From Rhodomicrobium sp. Az07 (GTDB taxonomy: Bacteria > Pseudomonadota > Alphaproteobacteria > Rhizobiales > Rhodomicrobiaceae), in NCBI RefSeq assembly GCF_018619475.1, contig NZ_JAHFZG010000008.1:84737-148736 (forward strand): DNA of 64,000 bases, written 5' to 3'. The notes beneath the pieces are model-generated. The model saw only the letters and a program-made list of their open reading frames with translations, was not told the origin of the DNA and made no database searches. Of the stretch, positions 1 through 10,700 are shown piece by piece. The position numbers and the translations under genes were made by a program. Within the stretch, counting starts at the first letter, position 1. Each line of letters opens with the position of its first letter.

Positions 1-16
1 GAGACAGCGTATCGAT

Positions 17-391
17 ATGATGGAGCAACAAAAACTCGCGGGTGCGCGCGTTCTGATCGTAGAGGACGACGCCTTATCCGCGCTCGTGGCGCAGGAGATG
101 CTCGCAGAACTCGGATGTAGCGTCACGGGCGTGGCCGTTTCAGTGGATCAGGCTCTTGCCGAGATCAACCGCAAACAGCCGCTCGATTGCGTGATGCTGG
201 ACGTTCGCCTCGGCCGTGAACTGTCGAGCGATATCGCAACCTATCTTTTGCAGCAGAATCTGCCCTTCATCATTTGCAGCGGTTACGACATCAAGCTGCC
301 CGGCATGAATATCCCGGTGGTGGACAAGCCCTATACGGTGGCCGCGCTTGCACAAGCCCTCAGTCGGGCGATCACGCAAAAGGTGCAGTAG
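17..391 (+). CDS. Stand-alone response regulator receiver domain protein
   Basis: This 124-residue protein is a single CheY-like receiver domain with no output domain. The acidic pair is E16/D17/D18 (LIVEDD), the phospho-acceptor is D62 in MLDVRLG, and the conserved lysine is K104 in VDKPY. A receiver of this kind passes phosphate to or from a histidine kinase or acts through a partner protein. It converges tail to tail with the hybrid kinase gene that follows, separated by only 3 bp, so the two may share a pathway, although they are not co-transcribed. Two adjacent ATG codons (17 and 20) could serve as start. The partner and output are unknown. Confidence 0.9.
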   Translation: MMEQQKLAGARVLIVEDDALSALVAQEMLAELGCSVTGVAVSVDQALAEINRKQPLDCVMLDVRLGRELSSDIATYLLQQNLPFIICSGYDIKLPGMNIPVVDKPYTVAALAQALSRAITQKVQ

Positions 392-394
392 AGG

Positions 395-3040
395 TCAGGC
401 TTCCGGGGGGGTGCCTTTGTCGCCGAGCGCCGAGGCAAGGACGCGCTTGAGTTCCACGAAGCGAAAAGGCTTCGAAACACGGGGAAGCGCGTTAACTTCC
501 GCGTCCTCTTCGTGGGCAAACCCGGTAATCAGCACAGCGGGCAAGCCTGGCCGCAAGTCGCGCGCGCGCCGCACGAGTTCGGTTCCAAGCATTTCCGGCA
601 TACGCTGATCTGTGACCAGCACATCGCAAGCGCAGCCATTTGCCAGATGGTCGAGCGCGCACGCGCCGCTTTCCGCCTGAACGACCGTGTGGCCCATGGC
701 CTCCAGGATCGCCGCCGCGCCGCCGCGCGCAAAGTCGTTGTCGTCGGTGAGAAGCACGGCAAGCGGCTCGGTGCCTGCCGGTTCCGGGTCGGGCGCGCTA
801 TCCACGACCTCCTCCGCTTCCGCCACCGGAAGCCACAGCATCGCGCGCGTGCCTCGGCCGGGCTCGCTTTCAAGATCGAGCTTTCCGCCGGATTGCCCGG
901 CAAGCCCATGGATCATGGAAAGGCCGAGCCCCGTTCCCTTGCCGATACCCTTCGTCGAATAGAACGGCTCCACCGCGCGCGCGAGCATCTCCTGCGTCAT
1001 TCCTACGCCGGTATCCTCGAACGCAAACGCGACGTAACGGCCGGGTGCCAGGTCCACGACCATCCCCTCGTCGACCGTCTTCTCCGAAGCCGAAATTGTG
1101 ATCGTGCCGCCTTCCGGCATCGCGTCGCGCCCATTCACCGCGAGATTCAGCAGCGCCACCTCGAATTGGCTCGGATCGACGCGCGCGCGGGGCAGACCAT
1201 CGGGAATTTCGACGTGAACGACGATATGCGAGCCAAGCGCGCGCGCGATGAGGTCGCGCATGCCGAGAACGAGGCTCTTCAGATCGACCGCACGCGCATC
1301 GAGATGCTGGCGGCGCGCGAAAGCAAGCAACCGCTGAACGAGAACGCGGGCGCTTTCCGCCGACTGCATTGCGTTGGCGATCAGCGCATGAAGCCGCTCG
1401 TCCGGGGAAATCCGGCGCTGAAGAAGCTCGAACGCGCCCATGATGGGCGTCAGCAGATTGTTGAAGTCGTGCGCGATCCCGCCCGTGATCTGGCCAACGG
1501 CTTCGAGCCGCTGGCTTCGCAGAAGCGCCTCCTGTGCCTGCCGTCGGGTCGTGATGTCTGCGGCTTCCGAGACGACCGAGACAACCTGCCCGCGCGGGCC
1601 GCGAATGGGCCGCATGGTGAAATCGAACCAGCGCGGGCCGCCCGGCAGGGTCAGGAGTATCTCGCGGCGAACGGCCTCGCCTTTCACGACATCCGCGAAG
1701 GAAGACCGGATAAACTCCGCCATACCCGGCGTTTCGGAAAACCAGGGCGTGTCCCAGAACGCCCGCCCGACGAGGCCGTCGACCGTGTCGGCGCGGATGT
1801 CGGCGAGCGAAGTGGAGTTGGCATCGAGCAGCGTGCCATCGAGCGCCGAGATGCACTTCGATTGATAGCTCGTGTGAAAGATGGCCCGCATGCGAGCCTC
1901 GGAGCGCTCCAACGCCTCCGCCACCTCCTTCTCGGCGGTGACGTCGCGACCGTTGGCGTACATGAGGTCGCCCTCGGGGGCAATCAGCCAGGAAGTCCAG
2001 CGATAGCTTCCGTCCTTGTGCCGAAAGCGAACCTCGATCTCTTTGGAGCCGTCACGGGCAAAAAATGCCGCGCCCGTCGCCGCCGAATCGTCGTCCGGGT
2101 GCAGGAAGTCGCGCATGGACTTGCCGACGATCTCCTCGGGCAGCCAGCCGAGCGTGACGGTCCACGCGGGGTTTGCCGCTCGAAATATGCCCTCGCTGTC
2201 GGTGATGAGGACCATGTCGCGGGCGTTGTTCCAGGTCCGCTCTCGGGCCTCGTCCGCCGCCCGCGCGCGCTGCGTCAGATTGGCGGTCAGATCGAGCCAA
2301 GCCCGCTCCGCCGAGCGTTGTTCGGTGATATCGGTGTGAATGCCGACCCATTCGAACACGTCCCCGGCATCGTCGAGAACCGGAAGCGCCCTGACGGAAT
2401 AGCGCCGCCACTGCCCATCCGGGCGGCGGACGCGATGCTCGAAAACGAACATGCTCTTTGTCGAAACCGCCGCTGTCCAGGCGTCGAGCGTCGGTTGTAC
2501 ATCGTCGGGATGAAGCGCGTGCTTCCAGCCGAATCCCTGATAGTCTTCGAAGCGCTGGCCGGTCAAAGCAGCCCAGCCGGGCTGATCGCCCCACATCTCG
2601 CCTGCCGCGTTGTTCGTCCAGAGGACGCCCCGCACGGCGTCCACGACGGCGCGGCAACGGCGATCCTCGGTCTCGCTTTCGGCGACGCTCGCTTCGGGCC
2701 GCACCAGAACATGAAAGCAGAGTTCCTTGCCGCCGCAAACGGGCGTCAGCGTTGCCGTCACCGGAACCGCGCTACCATCGCCGTTCATGAGATGGGTTCG
2801 TGTTTCGAGCCCTCGCTCGATGATCGCGCCGAGCGGGGCCGGTTCCGCCAACTCTCCCGTGGCGAGATCGCAAAGGCGCAACCGGAGCAGATCCGCCTCG
2901 GAGCGGCCGACAAGGGCGCAGAACCTCTCGTTCGCGCCCAGGAAATAGCCATTGGCGTCAAGAGTTGCATAGGGTGGCAGGCCCGCCCGACACGGCTTGC
3001 CGCTCGCAGCGTCCTTGGGCCGGTCAATCGTCTCTCTCAT
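395..3040 (-). CDS. Multi-PAS hybrid sensor histidine kinase with C-terminal receiver
   Basis: This 881-residue protein has no evident membrane segment, so it is probably a cytoplasmic sensor. Four PAS-like units occupy roughly residues 20-500; the second carries the HPDD and PDGQWR(R)YSV pattern of the PAS_3 fold. The dimerisation/phosphoacceptor helix has H524 in GIAHDFNNLL, followed by an HATPase domain (N-box VNGRDAMPEGG, G1 box FEDTGVGM, G2 box GTGLGLSM) and a C-terminal receiver with D811 in LVTDQRMPE. This architecture autophosphorylates on His and passes phosphate to its own receiver. The ligand of the PAS domains cannot be read from sequence. The opposite strand is open for 882 codons, which is a GC-skew shadow. 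Confidence 0.93.
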   Translation of the reverse strand: MRETIDRPKDAASGKPCRAGLPPYATLDANGYFLGANERFCALVGRSEADLLRLRLCDLATGELAEPAPLGAIIERGLETRTHLMNGDGSAVPVTATLTPVCGGKELCFHVLVRPEASVAESETEDRRCRAVVDAVRGVLWTNNAAGEMWGDQPGWAALTGQRFEDYQGFGWKHALHPDDVQPTLDAWTAAVSTKSMFVFEHRVRRPDGQWRRYSVRALPVLDDAGDVFEWVGIHTDITEQRSAERAWLDLTANLTQRARAADEARERTWNNARDMVLITDSEGIFRAANPAWTVTLGWLPEEIVGKSMRDFLHPDDDSAATGAAFFARDGSKEIEVRFRHKDGSYRWTSWLIAPEGDLMYANGRDVTAEKEVAEALERSEARMRAIFHTSYQSKCISALDGTLLDANSTSLADIRADTVDGLVGRAFWDTPWFSETPGMAEFIRSSFADVVKGEAVRREILLTLPGGPRWFDFTMRPIRGPRGQVVSVVSEAADITTRRQAQEALLRSQRLEAVGQITGGIAHDFNNLLTPIMGAFELLQRRISPDERLHALIANAMQSAESARVLVQRLLAFARRQHLDARAVDLKSLVLGMRDLIARALGSHIVVHVEIPDGLPRARVDPSQFEVALLNLAVNGRDAMPEGGTITISASEKTVDEGMVVDLAPGRYVAFAFEDTGVGMTQEMLARAVEPFYSTKGIGKGTGLGLSMIHGLAGQSGGKLDLESEPGRGTRAMLWLPVAEAEEVVDSAPDPEPAGTEPLAVLLTDDNDFARGGAAAILEAMGHTVVQAESGACALDHLANGCACDVLVTDQRMPEMLGTELVRRARDLRPGLPAVLITGFAHEEDAEVNALPRVSKPFRFVELKRVLASALGDKGTPPEA

Positions 3041-3409
3041 CTTGTCATGAACAACAGAAGACGTTTCCTGCGCTTAACACGGTGGCGAAGCTTGGAGTTC
3101 AGAACGACGGCAAGGTGCGGCGAAAGAGAGGCAAAACTTACGGCCGTTCGGCTAAGGTAAACGGTTAGTATGAAATGATGTTCCCGAGGCAATGAACGCA
3201 TGCAAGAGATTTTGCACCCATCAGGGAACGCGCGTCGAACGCCACGCTCCGATCTTGTCTTGGAAAGAAGTCCGAGGGCGCGCTCCATCGGACCTGCGGA
3301 CGCGCGAAGGGCGCCGACCGGAGAAGCGGCGTCAGACACGACCACCACGGGCAGCACGCGCTTGAAACAGCGCGGCGGGGATCGCGTCGACGCCCGCGCC
3401 TCAAGGCTC
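3041..3409. other. Intergenic region, no gene recognised
   Basis: Roughly 370 bp separate the 3' end of the glucan gene from the start of the hybrid kinase; both genes lie on the minus strand. It must hold the kinase promoter. The open frames here are short and arginine/alanine-rich, as expected of GC-rich noncoding DNA. No RNA gene or strong hairpin was seen. Confidence 0.4.
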
Positions 3410-5029
3410 TCAGTAGCCCAGTGGCCGGGCATCCGTCACGAAGGGATGGTATTGATAGAGCCAGGTCTCGCTCAACACCTTTTCCTCGGCCCGCAGGTAA
3501 AGGCGGAGTTCGACCGGCTCGCGGCCATCGACGCTGAGGTCGAAATGCGCGCGCCAGTGCCCCGGCACATCGTCCGGGACGGCCTCCGCGACCGACGAGC
3601 GGACATTGCCGCGCGACGCCCAGGCCACAACCTCCGGCTTCACGCCGCTCGGCAAGTCCTTGAGCGGGCCGCCAAGGAATTCGACCGTGAACTTGCGCAC
3701 ACCGTAAGGCCGGACCGTTCCGGGTTCGCCGCCACGCCCGAACCTTGTGGCGACGCAGCGCGCGAGCGGCGTCGGATAGGGCTCGTCGGAGAGCCAATGC
3801 AGCCTGTAGGCGAGGTCGATGCGGTCGCCGGGTTCGGGCCGCTTCTCCGGGTTCCAGTAGGCGACGATGTTGTCGTTGATCTCGTCGTCGGTCGGAATTT
3901 CCACCAGTTGGACGGCGCCCTTGCCCCAGCCGTTGCCTCTCGGCTCGACCCAGGTCGACGGGCGCTTTTCATAGCCGACGCCATCCTGATAATGGTCGAA
4001 GACGCGGTCGCGCTGAAGCAGGCCGAAGCCGCGCGGGTGCTCGTCGGCGAAGCTTGAAATCGTGATGTGCGACGGATTGTTGAGCGGTCGCCAGATGCGC
4101 TCGCCCTGCCCGGTCGCCAGCGAAAGCCCGTCGGAATCATGCACCTCGGGCCGCCAGTCGATCCCGGCGGGCTTTGCCTTTTCGCCATACCAGAACATGG
4201 AGGTGAGCGGCGCGAGGCCCAGCCGCTCCACGGCTTCGCGGAAGAACAGCGTGAGTTCGATGTCCATCACCACGCCGCTCGTGCGATGCAGGTCGAACTT
4301 GTACGCGCCGGACACGCTCGGGCTGTCGAGCAGGGCGTAGACCGTGACGGTGCGTGAGGCGGGCGGCGCCGGCATGAACCAGAAGGAGACGAAATCCGGG
4401 AATTCTTCGTGCCCTGAGCCACCGGGCGACAACGCGATGCCGCGAGCCGACATGCCCACCTGTCCGAGTTCGCCCTTCGCGCGGAAATAGGACGCGCCGA
4501 GGAAGGTCGCCCACGGCTCCGCCTTCTTCCAGTCTTCCTTGCCGTCGCGCGGCTCCATCACCCAGAAGCCCGCCAAGGAGGACGGCGTCGGCGCGAGGCG
4601 CGCGGCGGGGCTGCTCTCGGCTATGGTGAAATAGGCCGGATCGTAGATGATTTCGCGCGAAAGGGCGCCGCCCGCGTTCGGCTCCAGCGCATGCATGCGC
4701 ACCGTTTTCGGGAAGTAGTAGCCCACATGCTGGAACGTGATCGGGAAGGCCGCCTCGTGGCCGTCGCCATAGAGCGCGTAATCGTGTCTGTATTTGAGCT
4801 TGCCGTGCGCATCGTAGTCGATGGCGGCGACGGTCGCGGGATCGGGGCGCGGGGGCGGCGAATAAGGCGCTTTCGACCGTGCTTCCGCGTGCGCCTTCAG
4901 CCAGTCGAAGGAAAACGGCTGCGGATCGCCGAAACGAAGGCCGGGCGCGGGCGTACCGGCAAACGCGGGAAGCGCTGCGGCAGCCTGGGCAGCCAGCGCG
5001 AGTTTCATAAAACTGCGGCGATCGAGCAT
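3410..5029 (-). CDS. opgD: Periplasmic glucan biosynthesis protein, OpgD/OpgG (MdoG) family
   Basis: This 539-residue protein belongs to the MdoG/OpgG/OpgD family, which acts in the periplasm in making osmoregulated periplasmic glucans. The chosen ATG (5029) gives an N-terminus with a twin-arginine signal (DRRSFMK followed by a hydrophobic alanine-rich stretch ending PAFA), which favours the OpgD type because OpgD is Tat-exported while OpgG uses Sec. GAGGGG lies about 10 bases upstream of this ATG. The frame stays open 62 codons further upstream, but that extension is arginine/proline-rich and would bury the Tat signal. Family signatures include FRAKGELGQVGMSARG and FWFMPAPPA. No opgH glucosyltransferase is adjacent, so the D/G assignment rests on the signal peptide. 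Confidence 0.88.
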   Translation of the reverse strand: MLDRRSFMKLALAAQAAAALPAFAGTPAPGLRFGDPQPFSFDWLKAHAEARSKAPYSPPPRPDPATVAAIDYDAHGKLKYRHDYALYGDGHEAAFPITFQHVGYYFPKTVRMHALEPNAGGALSREIIYDPAYFTIAESSPAARLAPTPSSLAGFWVMEPRDGKEDWKKAEPWATFLGASYFRAKGELGQVGMSARGIALSPGGSGHEEFPDFVSFWFMPAPPASRTVTVYALLDSPSVSGAYKFDLHRTSGVVMDIELTLFFREAVERLGLAPLTSMFWYGEKAKPAGIDWRPEVHDSDGLSLATGQGERIWRPLNNPSHITISSFADEHPRGFGLLQRDRVFDHYQDGVGYEKRPSTWVEPRGNGWGKGAVQLVEIPTDDEINDNIVAYWNPEKRPEPGDRIDLAYRLHWLSDEPYPTPLARCVATRFGRGGEPGTVRPYGVRKFTVEFLGGPLKDLPSGVKPEVVAWASRGNVRSSVAEAVPDDVPGHWRAHFDLSVDGREPVELRLYLRAEEKVLSETWLYQYHPFVTDARPLGY

Positions 5030-5517
5030 GGAAGAAGTGCCCCTCGTGAAATCCCGGATGCGGGTCAGCCGCCCGCCTTGTGGCGATGTCTCTAGCGGGG
5101 CTTTTGGGAAATGGGAAGGCGCAATTTGCAATCGGGTTGTAGCGGGCGCGGCGTCAAATTCGCGGCGCCTGCGATCAGGCGGGCGGCTTTCCAAGCTTTC
5201 GGTGTTCCGGCGCATACGTTTGCCAACCCTCGCTGCACGATCTCAGGCAAAGTTGCGTCTTAAGAGCGCGAGCACCTTTGTCGATGCCGGTGCAGCTTGA
5301 ATTAATATTCGATGATCAAGTCATCAGCCGGACGGATCGGACCGCCGGGATATCGGGCGCCGTCGCTGCAAATTCGTCGCCCTTGGCCTCAGTCCCTTCG
5401 CGGCTGGCACCCGTGCCGCGGCCTGACAGGCGCGGCCGAGCCGCTGGCTTGGCAGTTGCACGCCGGAGATGACGCTCGGGCGCCGCGAAAACGCGGCCCT
5501 TATGTTCCCCGGCATGC
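5030..5517. other. Intergenic region, no gene recognised
   Basis: This stretch of 488 bp lies between pbpC and opgD, both on the minus strand. It contains the opgD promoter region; AT-richer sequence around 5285-5330 is the most promoter-like part. Short open frames are present but none looks like a protein. Nothing further can be supported. Confidence 0.35.
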
Positions 5518-7614
5518 CTACCGAAGGCGGATTTGCGTGCGGTCGGACCTTCCCTCCGCGTCGACGACGGTAATCTGCACGAAGCCGGGCCCGCGCGGTC
5601 TGAGAAAGGCATCGCGTCGATGCGGCGACGAGGCAAGCGGCGTGCCATCCACGAGCCAGGTTAGCGGCAACGCGCCACCCTCTGCCTTCAGCGCCACCGG
5701 CATGGCAACCTCATCTCCGTCCCCGCCTTCCGTGTGCGCGAGTTCCACCTCGGAGTTCGGCGGCGGAAAGGCGATATGAAGCGCCTGTTCGACGGCCCCT
5801 CCCGAACCCTCCCGCCTTTGCTCGCGGAAGACGCGAAGCGGGGGCGGCAGATCCGAATTCCTGCGCGATCCGATGAGGTTCGGCGGCGGCGAACCGAATG
5901 GCGCCCGGCGCGGGCCGATGGCGGCGAAAAGTTCGAACATCGCCGGAGCCGCAACGCGCAAGCCGACGAGCCCGGGAGCGGCGCTGGCGTCGGCCCGCCC
6001 AGCCCATACGGCCACCGTATATTCGCCATCGTAGCCCGCCGCCCAGGCGTCCCGGAAGCCGTAAGAGGTGCCGGTCTTGAAAGCCACCCGCCCCGGCGTG
6101 ACGTTGGGCGGCACGGGAGCGCCGCGCAAAATATCCGTGACATACCAGACGGCTGCCGGCTGAAGCAGCGCGGGCGGCTCGCTCGTCCCCCAAACGGGGC
6201 CGTCATCCTTCTGGTAGCGGATCGGAACCAGCGTGCCGCCACGGCCGAGCGCGGCATAGAGCGTCGTCAGATTTTCGAGCGTTAGCCCGGCGCCACCAAG
6301 CGCGACCGTCAGGTTACGCGGCATCGCGAACGGCATGCCGACCTCGCGAAACCGTGCGGCGAGCCGCACCGGGCCGACCTCGTTCAGCACCTTCACGGCC
6401 GGAATGTTCAGCGAAAGCTGGAGCGCCGAGCGCACCGTGACCGTGCCGTGGAAGACGTTGTCGAAATTCACCGGCGCATAGGTGCCGAAGCGAACGGGCC
6501 TGTCGTCGATCAGCGTTTCGGGATGGGCGACCCCTTCCTCGAAGGCGAGACCGTAGATGAATGGCTTCAGGGCGGAGCCCGGCGAGCGGATCGCGCTTGT
6601 CATGTCGATGGCGCCGAGGCGGTCGCCGTCGAAATATCCCGCCGAGCCGACATGCGCGAGCACTTCGCCGGTCCGGCTCCGGACGATGAGCGCGGCGATG
6701 GATATCTTTTCGCCGAAGGTCTCGGCATTTCGCCGCACAACGGCCTCGGCCTGTTCCTGCAAGGTGCGGTCGATGGTGGTGGCGATGACGGGTACGCCGG
6801 GATTTTGCGCGATCAGGCGTTCCGAAATATGCGGCGCAAGCGCCCGGAAATCCAGCCGACCGCGTGGCGCGACGCTCGCGATGGCCACGCGAGCGTCCGC
6901 CTCCGCGATAAGTCCCGCCGTCGCCGCCCGCCGTATCACACGGTTGCGCCCGGCAACGAGCGAGGCATAGCCGCGATCAGGGCGGCGCGTCTCCGGCGAC
7001 TGCGGGATCGCCACGAGCAACGCCGCTTCCGCGATGGAGAGGCGATGGGGCTCCTTGCCGAAATAGGCGAGCGAGGCGGCGCGAACGCCTTCGAGGTTGC
7101 CCCCGTAGGGCGCAAGCTTCAGGTACAGCGCGAGGATTTCATCTTTCGTAAGCGCCCATTCGAGGCGGATCGCGTCGGCGATCTGCTGGAACTTCGCCGG
7201 GATGGAACGCGTCGGCGAGCCGCGAAGGAGCCGCGCGACCTGCATGGTCAGCGTCGAGCCGCCGGAGATCGCCTTGCCGTGGCGCGCGGCCTGAAGCGCG
7301 GCGCGGCCGAATGCAAGAGGATCGACGCCATAATGAGTGTTGAACCGCTTGTCTTCGAACGTGAACAGCAAGTTGAGGTAGGTCGGGCTGACATCCTCGC
7401 GGCGGGCGTCGAGCCGCCAGCGGCCCTCGGGCGTAGTGAACGCGCGAAGCAGGCGTCCGTCGCGGTCGAGCACGAGGCGAGAGGAGGAAGCCGCCGCATC
7501 GAGAGGCAGCGGTTCGAACAGCTTCAGCGCATATGCGGAAACAGCGGCGAGACACGCAAACAGGGCCAATACAAGCCAAACTCGTCTATTCCGCACCATA
7601 CCACGCAACATCAT
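5518..7614 (-). CDS. pbpC: Penicillin-binding protein 1C (bifunctional transglycosylase/transpeptidase-like)
   Basis: This 698-residue inner-membrane protein has an N-terminal membrane anchor (about residues 10-30), a GT51 glycosyltransferase domain with catalytic E87 in FEDKRF and the GGSTLTMQ motif at 118-125, then a penicillin-binding domain with S347-x-x-K350 (SALK), an SLN motif and K513-T-G-T. A C-terminal PBP1C-type beta domain follows, ending in DRTQIRLR. It polymerises and may cross-link peptidoglycan from lipid II in the periplasm. The large alpha-2-macroglobulin gene lies directly upstream on the same strand, a pairing known in many proteobacteria, in which the macroglobulin is thought to protect the periplasm while PBP1C repairs the wall. 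Confidence 0.95.
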   Translation of the reverse strand: MMLRGMVRNRRVWLVLALFACLAAVSAYALKLFEPLPLDAAASSSRLVLDRDGRLLRAFTTPEGRWRLDARREDVSPTYLNLLFTFEDKRFNTHYGVDPLAFGRAALQAARHGKAISGGSTLTMQVARLLRGSPTRSIPAKFQQIADAIRLEWALTKDEILALYLKLAPYGGNLEGVRAASLAYFGKEPHRLSIAEAALLVAIPQSPETRRPDRGYASLVAGRNRVIRRAATAGLIAEADARVAIASVAPRGRLDFRALAPHISERLIAQNPGVPVIATTIDRTLQEQAEAVVRRNAETFGEKISIAALIVRSRTGEVLAHVGSAGYFDGDRLGAIDMTSAIRSPGSALKPFIYGLAFEEGVAHPETLIDDRPVRFGTYAPVNFDNVFHGTVTVRSALQLSLNIPAVKVLNEVGPVRLAARFREVGMPFAMPRNLTVALGGAGLTLENLTTLYAALGRGGTLVPIRYQKDDGPVWGTSEPPALLQPAAVWYVTDILRGAPVPPNVTPGRVAFKTGTSYGFRDAWAAGYDGEYTVAVWAGRADASAAPGLVGLRVAAPAMFELFAAIGPRRAPFGSPPPNLIGSRRNSDLPPPLRVFREQRREGSGGAVEQALHIAFPPPNSEVELAHTEGGDGDEVAMPVALKAEGGALPLTWLVDGTPLASSPHRRDAFLRPRGPGFVQITVVDAEGRSDRTQIRLR

Positions 7615-7748
7615 CGATCCAATCGCACGCGAAACTCGCTCCAGGCTGGGCGCGTTCCTTAAAAACAGAAGTAAATGAGGAACCCGTCCCGAAGCTTATA
7701 TAGTCACGCTATCGTTGTGGAACGATGGACTTTCCATCAATAATTGTT

Positions 7749-7776
7749 CAGGGCGGCGCGACGCCGCACCGCCCTG
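7749..7776 (-). terminator. Hairpin after the alpha-2-macroglobulin gene
   Basis: An 8-bp perfect stem (CAGGGCGG at 7749-7756 with CCGCCCTG at 7769-7776) lies 7 bp past the macroglobulin stop codon. Read on the minus strand it is followed by AACAATTATT rather than a clean U-tract, so it may be a weak or Rho-assisted terminator. Confidence 0.45.
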
Positions 7777-7782
7777 CCGATC

Positions 7783-10700
7783 TTATTGAGCCGCGTCGAT
7801 CTCGACCGTCGCACCCGACGTGCGGGCGAAGCGATCGGGGCGATACATGTCCTCAACGCGCGCACCGGCATGCGTGTATGCACCGGGCGTAACCGCGCGC
7901 ATCACGTAAGCCATCGTGAGTTGCGCGGGTTGCTTGCGGCTCGCGTCCGTCAGCGAATACGCCGCCACGAAGCGGTCGTCGCGGAAGGACGAGAAAGCGG
8001 GCGTCCAGGTCGACGGCAGCCACGAAAACGCCTTGAGGTCGCTCCCCTTCAACAGCGCCGGATTCTCGATGTCGAAGCCCGCGGGCAAGCGATCCTCAAC
8101 GACGATCTGGCCCGTCTTCGCCTCGACTTCCGTCACCTTCAGCACCACGACGACGCGGTCGTTCTGCTTCAGTCTGTCGAAGGCGATTTCCTTCCCGTCG
8201 GGGGCGTAGGTCTTGCGCTCGATCCTGAACCCGCTTTCGGCCGACGGCTCCGGTTCGAGGCCCTCGCCCGTGACAAGCACGGAAGCGGGCACCGTGTCGG
8301 AGCCTGCGTTCTTGACCACCAACCCATCGGCGGCAAATTGGGCGCGCGTGAGCGCCGTCTCGAACTGCGCAGCCGTCGCGTTCGGCAGGATCGCACTGAC
8401 ATTGGTGACGGCGATGCGGTCGCCCTTGAAGTCGCTGCCCGCAAGCACCGTCTGGAAGGAGCCCTTCACCGGCCGGCCGTTGACTTCGAGCGCGAGATCC
8501 TTGTTCTGCGCATCGAGCGTGCGCGCGGCGAGAAGCAGCCAAAGGCTTTCCTGCGTCGTCGTCTCCTTCTGCTGCGCGCGAAGCTTCGTCACGATATCGA
8601 ACGCCTTCTGAAGCTGCGGCGTCGCGGCGTTGCTTTCGCCGAGCAGCGCCAGAACCGCCGCCGCGTCGCGAAGCTCGGTGCCGTAGTCGGCCCGGTTTGC
8701 GAGCGGCGTTTTGGCATCCGGCTTCGTAAGAAGGTCCAGCGCGGAGGCGAAAGTCAGCGTTGCGCGCTCGCGGTCGCCCATCATGGCAAGCGCGGCGGCG
8801 AGCTGGGCGCGGGCAATCGGCGTCGAGAAGGCGTCGATCTTGGTGTCGGCGTAATAGCGAAGGTCGCCCAGCACACCACGGCCGGAACGCGCCAGCACGT
8901 ATAGCGCATAGGCCAGATCCTCGCCGCCCTTCTTGAAATCGCCCGCATTGTTGACCGCGTTCCTGAGCCGGTCGAGCGCGAGGGCGTAATTGCCGTCGCG
9001 CACGGCGTATCCCTTTTCCTTCGCGCGGGTCATGAATTCGGCGCCATAGGCGGTGAGCCAGATATCCTCGCCGCCCGGCCCCCACAGGCCGAAAGTGCCG
9101 TTCGATCCCTGCATCTCATAGAGGCGCGCGATCGCCTTTTCGATGGCGACCTTCGCTTTCGGCTCCTTCGAGACGCGGGCGCGCGAGGCGACCTCATCAT
9201 AATAAAGGAGCGGCAGCGCGCGGCTCGTCGTCTGCTCGGCGCAGCCATAGGGGTAGCGGTCGAGGCCGAGCAGCAGGCCGGGCACGTCGAACGACGCCGT
9301 GCGGCTTGCGGTAAGCGAGATGCGCGAGGTTGCGGGCACCAGATCGGCCACGAGTTCAGGCCCGACGCGCAGCGAGCCGGTGTTCGCCGCGAGCGTCACC
9401 GTGGAGCGGCGGCGCACATTCGGCGCGGGCGGCTCGACGGGGATGGCGTAGGTGCGCTCGATGGCGACATTGCCGGGGCCGGTGAGCGAGAAGCTCACGC
9501 TGCCTTCGCCGACGGACGCCGCGCGCAGCGGGATAACCGCCGAAACGCGCTTTTCGAGATCGAGCTGAAGCGTGCTTTGGCCTTCGCCTTCCACCTCGAC
9601 GCCGCCCTCGCCCTTGACCGCGAGTTGGTAGGCTCCGGCGGGCGCTTCGACGTTCTCGATGGAAAGATGCAGGTTTGAGCGGTCGCCGAGCAGCAGATAC
9701 TTCGGCGCGGTCGCCTGCGCGACGACCGTATCGCGCACGATGACATCCTTCTCGCCCGTGCCGAGTTTCGTCGGCGACCAGGCTTGCGCGGAAAGCCGCA
9801 TCGTGCCGTTGAAGGCCGGAAGCTCGAACGTGACCTGCGCCTTGCCGTCCGCGTCGACCTTGACCGGGCCGGAATAAACCGCGAGCGGCGTTTCGGCCAG
9901 CGGGCGGCCGTTCATGTCGAGGCCACCTTCGTCGCCGCCGGAGCGGACCTGACCGCGCACACCCTGCATGCCGTCGATGAGCTTGCCGTAGAGATCGCGC
10001 ATTTCGAGACCGAGGCGGCGCTGGCCGAAATAGTAGGCGGCGGGCTGCGGCGTCTTGTAACGCGTAATGTTGAGGATGCCGAGGTCGACGCCCGAGACGA
10101 CGAGCGTCGCGCTTTCGCCCGCGTCGAGACCGGCGACGGAGGCCGTGACGGTGACGGGACCGGCGGGCCGAACGGCCGGCGGCGTATCGAGCGCGACGGA
10201 CAGCGTGCGCGGCTTGGCGTCGAGCGCGATCCACTTCACCCCGACCGCGCGGCTCGGCATCCGCTTCGCGGCGCTATCCATCGGCCGGTAGAGGATCGCG
10301 GTCGCATACGCGCCCGGTCCCCATGCCGGATCGACCTTGAACGTCGCCGACCCGCCCGAGGCTGCCACATCGACGAACTGGGTCGCCAGCACCTTGTCGC
10401 TCACGATGGCGACGAGCGCCTTGCCCGCCATGCGCGGCAGGATCGACACCTTGATGTCGTCGCCGGGACCGTAGGACGCCTTGTCGAGCGCGAGGTTCAG
10501 GATTTCCGGCGTTTCGGAAGCTTCGGAGACGTACCATCCCGCAGAGAAGGTGACGCTCGTGGCCGGGCCCTTCGCATCGGTGGATGCGATGTCGAGGCGG
10601 TAATTGCCGGGCTTCACGGGCGCGGAGATCTTCACCGTGCCGCTTTCGGGCGTGTCGAGCGTGCCGCCCGCGACACGGCTTTCATAGGTGACGAGTTCGT

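Noticed and set aside
512..3160. 882-codon open frame on the plus strand opposite the hybrid kinase
   Set aside because: Arginine/alanine/histidine-rich translation with no family features; antisense shadow of a GC-rich gene that has clear kinase motifs.
7744..8904. 386-codon plus-strand frame opposite the 3' end of the macroglobulin gene
   Set aside because: Antisense shadow, rich in R, A and H, without signal or motif.
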